From DAISKN01 sp963716925 (GTDB lineage Bacteria; Acidobacteriota; Vicinamibacteria; Marinacidobacterales; SMYC01): a DNA stretch of 64,000 nt. Numbering within the stretch: position 1 is the first letter of the stretch; every line of letters begins with the position of its first letter. The notes beneath the pieces are model-generated. The model was given only the letters and a program-made list of their open reading frames with translations. It was not told where the DNA came from and did not search any database. The position numbers were made by a program, and so were the translations under genes. The DNA is taken from assembly GCA_963716925.1 (NCBI GenBank), contig CAVQUX010000010.1, positions 124,001 through 188,000 of the forward strand, written 5' to 3'. Below, piece by piece: positions 58,783 through 64,000 of this stretch.

Positions 58783-58825
58783 AAGGGAAATGTCCCTTGA
58801 CAGCCGGAAGGTCGGCTCCTATAAT
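58783..58825 (+). promoter_or_regulatory. Exact-consensus sigma-70 promoter of the HU gene, with flanking palindrome
   Basis: TTGACA (58797-58802), a 17-base spacer and TATAAT (58820-58825) match the consensus fully. The start would be near 58832, 20 bases before ATG 58852. The palindrome AAGGGA-AATG-TCCCTT (58783-58798) overlaps the first bases of the -35 box and could be an operator. GGAGG lies five bases before the ATG. Confidence 0.88.
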
Positions 58826-58851
58826 CACACCGTATCCCTCCGGAGGTCAAT

Positions 58852-59121
58852 ATGATAAAGGTGGACATCATCAACGAGGTGTCCGCTACCGCAAACATCA
58901 CCAAGGTAAAAGCAGAACAGGCGGTGGAAGCGGTGCTCGATGCGATGAAGAACTCGATGCAGCGAGGCGAGCGCATCGAGCTTCGAGGGTTCGGCGTGTT
59001 TCAGGTGAAGCCCCGCAAGAGGGGCATCGGCCGCAACCCGCGCACGGGAAAGGAAGTGCGGATACCTCCGGGCCGCACGATCCGATTCAAGCCGGGCAAG
59101 GACCTGCAGAACATCCCCTGA
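58852..59121 (+). CDS. HU/IHF-beta-family DNA-binding protein
   Basis: 89 residues. MIKVDIINEVSATANITKVK opens the HU fold, RIELRGFGVFQVKPRKRGIG then RNPRTGKEV forms the beta arm with the kinking proline, and RFKPGKDL closes it. Sequence features lie between HU and IHF-beta. Its promoter is exact consensus, so it should be strongly expressed. It compacts DNA and could form heterodimers with the IhfA-like protein encoded nearby. Its TGA stop overlaps the possible CTG start of the site-2 protease (CTGA, 59118-59121). Confidence 0.93.
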   Translation: MIKVDIINEVSATANITKVKAEQAVEAVLDAMKNSMQRGERIELRGFGVFQVKPRKRGIGRNPRTGKEVRIPPGRTIRFKPGKDLQNIP

Positions 59122-60081
59122 GCTCGCAAGGTTTCGTAAGGCAGTTCCTCGCCGAGCGCGTCGTTCGTGAGGGATGGGTCCTACCCGCCATCTTCTTTCT
59201 TCTCACCGTTCTATCGACTCTCTACGTCGGCGGCGTCCAGGGGATCGCCTACTGGTCGCCGGAGCTCTTCCAGAAGGAAGCGTCCACCCTCGAGGGACTT
59301 CGCGCGATCGCCCTCTACGGAGCGCCCTTCAGCTTCACTCTCCTGGCCATCGTCTTTTCACACGAGATGGGGCATTACCTCGACCGCCAGGCACTATCGA
59401 GTGAACTCGACGCTTCCGTTCTTCATTCCGTTCCCTTTCTCTCTCGTCGGCACGTTCGGGGCGTTCATCATCATCAAGTCGCGCTTCCCTCACCGGAAGG
59501 CCTGATCGACATCGGTCTCGCGGGGCCATTCGCCGGCTTCCTGGTGGTCCTCCCGGCGCTCGTCGTCGGCATCGCGACCTCGAGACCCGGCCCGCCGCTG
59601 CCGCCCGAGACCAGCATCAGCTTTGGCGAGCCCCTCCTCTTACAGTGGTTCTCTTCGCTGATATGGCCCAACCTTCCCGAGAACTACGACCTCTACATAA
59701 GCCCCATCGGGCTCGCCGCCTGGTTCGGCCTCCTGCTCACGGCGCTGAATCTCATTCCCATCGGTCAGCTCGACGGCGGACACGCGTCCTACGCGCTGCT
59801 GAGAACCCGTGCGCATCGCCTCTCCGCCTGGGCGTTCTTCGCATTTCTGCCCATGGCCTACTTCGGGCCCTCGTGGCTCTTCTGGGCGCTCCTGCTTGTA
59901 CGCCCTCGGGATCCGTCGGCCTCATCCGCCGACTCGGATCGACGACCTTCCCCCGCCCCGGAGCCGATACGTCATGGGGGTTCTCGCGCTCGTGGTCTTC
60001 GTACTGTGCTTCACGCCCGAGCCCATCGTCGTCGACTGGGCGGACATCTGGGAGGGTCTGAAGGAGCTGCTAACGAGTTAG
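59118..60081 (+). CDS. Site-2 protease (M50) membrane metallopeptidase (three indels as given)
   Basis: The protein starts MSSQGFVRQFLAERVVREGW if CTG 59118 is used; no ATG, GTG or TTG precedes the conserved part in frame. The zinc motif HEMGH is at ~59371 (VFSHEMGHYL) and the second, LNLIPIGQLDGGH, at ~59750, placing it in family M50. Between them the frame shifts twice: one extra G at ~59382 (CTCGACC) and one missing C at ~59502 (AGGCCTG). The stretch RHYRVNSTLPFFIPFPFSL is read in the middle frame. A third extra G at ~59898 precedes YALGIRRPHPPT. Repaired length is ~320 residues. It cleaves within membranes. It converges on the Rieske gene with a 12-base overlap. Confidence 0.85.
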
Positions 60082-61108
60082 ATACTCGTGGAGCAGACCG
60101 TGGAAGAAGTGCACTCCGTTCTCGCGGCGAACCGATAGCCGCCCGCGATCGTAGGTGCGCGATCGCAGACCCTTCTGGACCGAATTGGAGATCGCCACGT
60201 CCTCGAGCTGCACCTGGTGGCTGAACGCGACGGCGGATTCGAGATCCTCGCTCTCGAGTCCATACCACTCGAAGATGGTGAGGGTACGCTCGTGGTCGAG
60301 AGGGATGACGGCGTTCGCCTGTAGGCTCCCCGGGTAGAAGTTCAGCATCAGGCCCGGGAACACCCAGTAGTAGAGGACCGCGGCGTCCTCTGCGCTCTTC
60401 GGCGCGCGCAGGGGAGCGATCTGGGCGGCGTGGTACCGGTAGGCTTCCACCCGGTACTTCTCGTAGTCGAGCTCGCGGTAGAGCGCGGGGTGGATCATCG
60501 GAATGTGATACCCCTCGAGGTAGTTGTCGACGTAGATCTTCCAGTTCGCCTCGACCAGGTACTCGCGGCGCTCGCGGAACTTCATCCTCTCGATGGGAAA
60601 CCCGGCGCGCTCGACTTCTTCCGCGATCGCGGGCGCGGTCTCGCGGAACGAAGGCCCTGGCCCCTGCGAGGTTCGCGAAAACCAGAGGCCCCCAGTCTTC
60701 CACCCTCACCTCCGGAAGGCAGACGTCGTCGATCTCGAAGTCCGTCGACGCCTTCCATCTCCGGCGCGCGCCGAAGTCTTCCGTCGAGACCGTACGTCCA
60801 GCCGTGGTACGGGCACTGGAGGAGCTTGCCGCTTCCTTTTCCCTCCGCGATGAGAGCGGCGCGGTGCCGGCACACGTTCGAAAGCCCTCGAAGCCGGGAA
60901 TCGAGATCGCGCGCCACGACGATCGGCTCGTGAAGAAGCGACGCCGCGAAGTAGTCGCCGGGGCGGGAAACGTCTTCCGCGCGTCCCACCCACTGCCAGG
61001 TGCGCCGGAAGATCCGCTCGCGCTCGCGCTCGAGAAACGCGGGTCCAGATACCAGCTCGAAGGAATGGTCGTGGCCTTCGAGAGCTTCGTCGGCTCGTAG
61101 TCGTTCAA
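60070..61108 (-). CDS. Rieske ring-hydroxylating oxygenase alpha subunit (three indels as given)
   Basis: From TTG 61108 (MNDYEPTKLSKATTIPSSWY), with AGGAG eight bases upstream inside the permease stop. The Rieske cluster is NVCRHRAALI then CPYHGWTYG (CxH and CxxH). The mononuclear iron site has NYLEGYHIPMIHP. Three frameshifts separate the pieces: a missing base near 61034 (TTCTCGAGC), an extra G near 60745 (GTCGACGG) and an extra G near 60660-60664 (GCAGGGGCC). Repair gives ~345 residues matching choline-monooxygenase-like enzymes. Such enzymes need a reductase, which is not in the window. It is the third gene after padR and the permease; the 12-base overlap with the site-2 protease is convergent. 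Confidence 0.85.
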
Positions 61109-61117
61109 CCCGATCTC

Positions 61118-63763
61118 CTATTCGAGCCGAATCGCCCGCACGGGGTCGATGCGGCCCGCCCGCCTCGCGGGCACGAGGGTCGCGAGGAGCGCCACGGCGA
61201 GCAGCAGCATGGGAGTGACGGCGAAGACCGAGGCATCTCTCGGGTCGACTCCGAACAGCACGGCCTCCATGACATGGCCGCCAACGTACGCCGCGAGGAG
61301 ACCCATTGCCACTCCGAGCGCCGCCGGCTTCAGACCCTGGGCCAGCACCAGGCGCGACACGCTCCCGCGCTCGGCGCCGAGCGCGAGCCGGAGACCGATC
61401 TCCCGGGTCCGGCTCGAGGCGGCATAGGCAACGACGCCATAGATCCCGACGGCCGCGAGCGCCGCCGCCAGACCGGCGAAGGCGGCGAAGAGGGCGAGGT
61501 GGAACCGCATGGGAGCGATTTCGCGATCGAAGACCTCGGCCATCGTTTCGACCCGGTGGACGGCGACGACGGGATCCATCTCCCGCAGGATCTCGCGAAC
61601 CGCGGGGAAGATCGCGACTCGCGAGCGGCTTCGAATCGCGACCGTCATGTGCTCCGGTCCATAGTGCCCGTGAGGAACGTAGATCCCCGGAACCGGATCC
61701 TCCGTGAGTCCGTACTCTCGGACGTCCCTGACCACGCCAACGATGCGCCACGCCGGCGAGCCATAGCCAAGGTCGACGGTTATCGTCACCTCGCGGCCGA
61801 GCGGATCCTCGGCGGGGAAATTCTCGCGTACGAACGCCTCGCTGACGACCGCCACCGGCTCCGAACCGAAGTCGTCCGCAACCGTGAGCCCGCGGCCTCT
61901 CACCACGGCGATTCCCATCGTTTCGAGGTAGCCGGGACCGATCGAGTGGATCCAGGCGTCGTGCTCCTCACCCCGGGGCGCCTTCGGGCGACCGGCGACC
62001 AGAACTTCCCCGCTCGCATGGCCGCGGCCGAGCGGAGGGCCCCAAACCGATCCGGCGGAGTCGACTCCGGGAATCGCCCGCACCCGCTCCTCGAGCTCCC
62101 GATAGAAACGGCGCACCTTCTCCAGTGTGTCGTAGCGCGCCTCGGGGAGAAGCACCGTCAACCGGGATATGTTCTTCGAATCGAAGCCCGGGTCGACCTG
62201 GTAGAGCGCGGTGAAGCTCTTGAGAAGGAGCCCGGCGCCCACGAGGAGAAGAGCCGCGAGAGCGGTCTCGAGCGTGAGGAGCACGCTCCGGAAGCGCTGC
62301 CGCGGCGGAGCCCCGGCGCTCACGAGCCCCGAGCGAGCGGGGGCTCGAAGAGTCAGGAACGCGGGAGCCACACCGACGAGAAGGGTAACCACCAAAAGCG
62401 TCCCCAGGGTGAACGAAAGAACGCCGACGTCGATGTCCACCTTCTCGATTCGGGGCAGCGCCGGAGCGAGACGAACGAGCAGGTCGAGACTGGCCGCCGC
62501 CAGCGCGAGCCCCAGGGTTCCGCCCGCGGCCGCCAGAAGAAAGCTCTCGATGAGGGTCTGCGCCACGAGCCGACCTCGACTCGCCCCGATGGCGGTCCGA
62601 ACCGCCATCTCACCCGCTCTCGCCGACGCTCGCACCAGAAGAAGGCTCGACACGTTGGCGCAGGCGAGCAGCGTAAGGAGCCCCACAGCGCTGAGCAGGA
62701 GCAGAAGTCCGGGGCGAGCTTCCCCGACGATCTGATCCTGCAGGGAGCGGAGGTAAAACGTCGTCCGGGTGTTGGTGTCGGGATAGGCGGCCTTCAGGTT
62801 CGACGCCAGTCGATCGAGCTCGGCTTGCGCGGACAGAACGCTGGATCCCTCGCCCAGGCGGCCTACCCCGCGGAGAAAATAGCATCCGCGACCGCAATCC
62901 TCCGGGCGATTGCGCAGCGGGACCCACAGCTCGATCCCGTTCGGATATCCGAACCCGTCGGGAGCAACGCCGACGATCTCGTACGGAGAGCCATTCAGAG
63001 TCAGCGTCTCTCCGATGACGTCCTCCCTCGCCCCGAGTCGGGAGCGCCAGAACCCGTACCCGACCACGACGACCGCGGGACCTTCCGGGCCGAGCTCGGA
63101 GCGCGCCAGGTCCCGCCCCAGAACCGGAACCGCCCGGAAGGTCTCGAGAATGCCAGCGGTCACCCGCGCGATCTCCAGAACCTCGGGCTCCCCCAGCTCG
63201 GTAAGGGTCATGTTGGTGACGCCGTAGCCGACGAGCCGCTCGATCGACTTCACGCCGGATCCGATATCGGCCAGATCCGGTTGGGAAAGGGTCGAGAGGT
63301 TGCCGTACGACCCCACGAAAACCGTCACCAGATTCTCGGGCTCGGCGTAGGGAAGCCGATCGAGCAGGACCGCTTTCACGACGCTCACGATCGCGGTGTT
63401 CGCGCCAATGCCCAGGGCGAGCGTCGCGATCGCCGTCAACGCGAACGATGGACGCTTCCGGAGAGAGCGAATCGCGAAGCGAAGTTCTTTCAGCGAGACT
63501 CCGAGCCAGGTGCCCATACCCGATTTCCTCCTCGAGGGTGCGACGCGGGATCTGCGGTCCTCGATTCGCTCCCGGAGACCGGTGGCGACGAGATTCACCG
63601 AAGCCCGCGCGACGAACGCGAGCGCGGCGGCCTTCCCTTCCCTTCGCCGCTCGCCGTAGCGAGCCGCGAGGGTCTCGAGCATGGAGTCGGAGAAGCGCTC
63701 CCGGAACCGCTCGGGATACCAGTAGAGCGCGGCTCGAAACCAGAGTTCGGCGAGCCTCGTCAT
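61118..63763 (-). CDS. FtsX/MacB-type ABC permease of the acidobacterial duplicated orphan permease family
   Basis: 881 residues. A family-specific N-terminal region (about 1-80) reads ALYWYPERFRERFSDSMLET. The MacB-type periplasmic domain follows (LRKRPSFALTAIATLALGIG then ANTAIVSVVKAVLLDRLPYA), then FtsX transmembrane halves around residues ~330-480 and ~740-870 (VGIYGVVAYAASSRTREIGL then RLALGAERG). It has no ATPase domain and none is adjacent. This duplicated permease with the PadR partner is a hallmark of Acidobacteriota, where dozens of copies may occur in one genome. Substrates are unknown; peptides or lipoproteins are guesses. Its ATG overlaps the PadR stop by four bases. Confidence 0.93.
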   Translation of the reverse strand: MTRLAELWFRAALYWYPERFRERFSDSMLETLAARYGERRREGKAAALAFVARASVNLVATGLRERIEDRRSRVAPSRRKSGMGTWLGVSLKELRFAIRSLRKRPSFALTAIATLALGIGANTAIVSVVKAVLLDRLPYAEPENLVTVFVGSYGNLSTLSQPDLADIGSGVKSIERLVGYGVTNMTLTELGEPEVLEIARVTAGILETFRAVPVLGRDLARSELGPEGPAVVVVGYGFWRSRLGAREDVIGETLTLNGSPYEIVGVAPDGFGYPNGIELWVPLRNRPEDCGRGCYFLRGVGRLGEGSSVLSAQAELDRLASNLKAAYPDTNTRTTFYLRSLQDQIVGEARPGLLLLLSAVGLLTLLACANVSSLLLVRASARAGEMAVRTAIGASRGRLVAQTLIESFLLAAAGGTLGLALAAASLDLLVRLAPALPRIEKVDIDVGVLSFTLGTLLVVTLLVGVAPAFLTLRAPARSGLVSAGAPPRQRFRSVLLTLETALAALLLVGAGLLLKSFTALYQVDPGFDSKNISRLTVLLPEARYDTLEKVRRFYRELEERVRAIPGVDSAGSVWGPPLGRGHASGEVLVAGRPKAPRGEEHDAWIHSIGPGYLETMGIAVVRGRGLTVADDFGSEPVAVVSEAFVRENFPAEDPLGREVTITVDLGYGSPAWRIVGVVRDVREYGLTEDPVPGIYVPHGHYGPEHMTVAIRSRSRVAIFPAVREILREMDPVVAVHRVETMAEVFDREIAPMRFHLALFAAFAGLAAALAAVGIYGVVAYAASSRTREIGLRLALGAERGSVSRLVLAQGLKPAALGVAMGLLAAYVGGHVMEAVLFGVDPRDASVFAVTPMLLLAVALLATLVPARRAGRIDPVRAIRLE

Positions 63764-64000
63764 TTCGCTCCCTCGGGAAGGATTGCGCGGCTCCTGGCGA
63801 TCTCGACGGCGGACGCCAGTCGTTTCGCCTCGGCCTTCAGAAGCGCGCGGCCCTCTCGGGTCAGCCGGTAGTAGCGGCGCGACCGCCCGCGATGCACTCT
63901 CGGCGCCACCGCCGGGGCCGGGGTTTCCTCGACGAACCCGGCGGTCATGAGCCTCGCCAGCACGCGGTAGAGCGAGCCCACCTCCGGGCTCACCAGCCCC
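63760..64000 (-). CDS. PadR-family transcriptional regulator, C-terminal part (cut by window edge)
   Basis: About 79 residues are visible, and the frame runs off the window without a start. SPEVGSLYRVLARLMTAGFV is the PadR recognition helix and wing, followed by RRYYRLTREGRALLKAEAKR, typical of the family's dimer region. PadR proteins repress nearby transporter genes. It ends in an ATGA overlap with the permease gene, so it is the first gene of the padR, permease, Rieske operon and probably controls it. Confidence 0.9.
   Translation of the reverse strand, partial: GLVSPEVGSLYRVLARLMTAGFVEETPAPAVAPRVHRGRSRRYYRLTREGRALLKAEAKRLASAVEIARSRAILPEGAK

Overview
The window is a GC-rich, gene-dense bacterial chromosome segment, most likely from an acidobacterium (Acidobacteriota). 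The main clue is the 881-residue FtsX/MacB-type permease at 61118-63763, followed in the same operon by a PadR regulator; this is the layout of the 'acidobacterial duplicated orphan permease' family. PEP-CTERM secreted proteins, large PD40/amidohydrolase fusions and a propeller-type sensor kinase fit the same assignment. The taxonomy is inference; there is no rRNA in the window.

Left part (1-20.8 kb). A truncated PF10118-type hydrolase is followed by a tRNA-Arg(CCT). A decayed tyrosine integrase and a tRNA-like fragment flank one small secreted-protein gene, like the scar of a lost integrative element. Next come a minus-strand housekeeping group (transglutaminase-like protein, apt, acylphosphatase, fabF-like synthase, acyl carrier protein), two translationally coupled EamA transporters, a UPF0270 protein, a 1123-residue propeller histidine kinase, a secreted amidohydrolase, a RodZ-like HTH/DUF2914 membrane protein, a PEP-CTERM protein, a TPR protein, a divergent NRAMP-like transporter with a dihydropyrimidinase-like hydrolase, and an AAA ATPase with a histone-like basic tail.

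Middle part (20.8-46.5 kb). This is mainly a transport island. It holds DAACS, DASS, three MFS, two APC, OPT and TauE/SafE carriers, a K+-independent-type membrane pyrophosphatase and a P-type cation ATPase. They are joined by peptide and amide hydrolases: a PD40-amidohydrolase, an M24 aminopeptidase coupled to the OPT transporter, and a secreted formamidase-like protein. Together they suggest a heterotroph living on peptides, amino acids and dicarboxylates, with ion gradients fed by pyrophosphate.

Right part (46.6-64 kb). A 1960-residue secreted subtilase with repeated C-terminal domains is divergent from a secreted M4 metallopeptidase. A second PEP-CTERM protein follows, then an information-processing block (tRNA-Pro(CGG), surE, tRNA-Pro(GGG), merR, ihfA, der, and divergently HU plus a site-2 protease), a Rieske oxygenase, the permease and its PadR regulator. 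The ihfA and HU promoters are close to or exactly sigma-70 consensus.

The sequence itself looks imperfect. Five genes between 52.98 and 61.04 kb, including the normally essential der, contain in total nine apparent single-base indels, mostly insertions; the beta-propeller gene at 29.7 kb has one more. Sequencing or assembly error is the simplest explanation, so these genes are reported here at full reconstructed length. I found no CRISPR array, intact prophage or convincing new multi-gene system. The most distinctive protein-level observations are the four SKICH-like repeats in the giant subtilase, the basic-tailed AAA ATPase and the small internally duplicated protein beside the transglutaminase.
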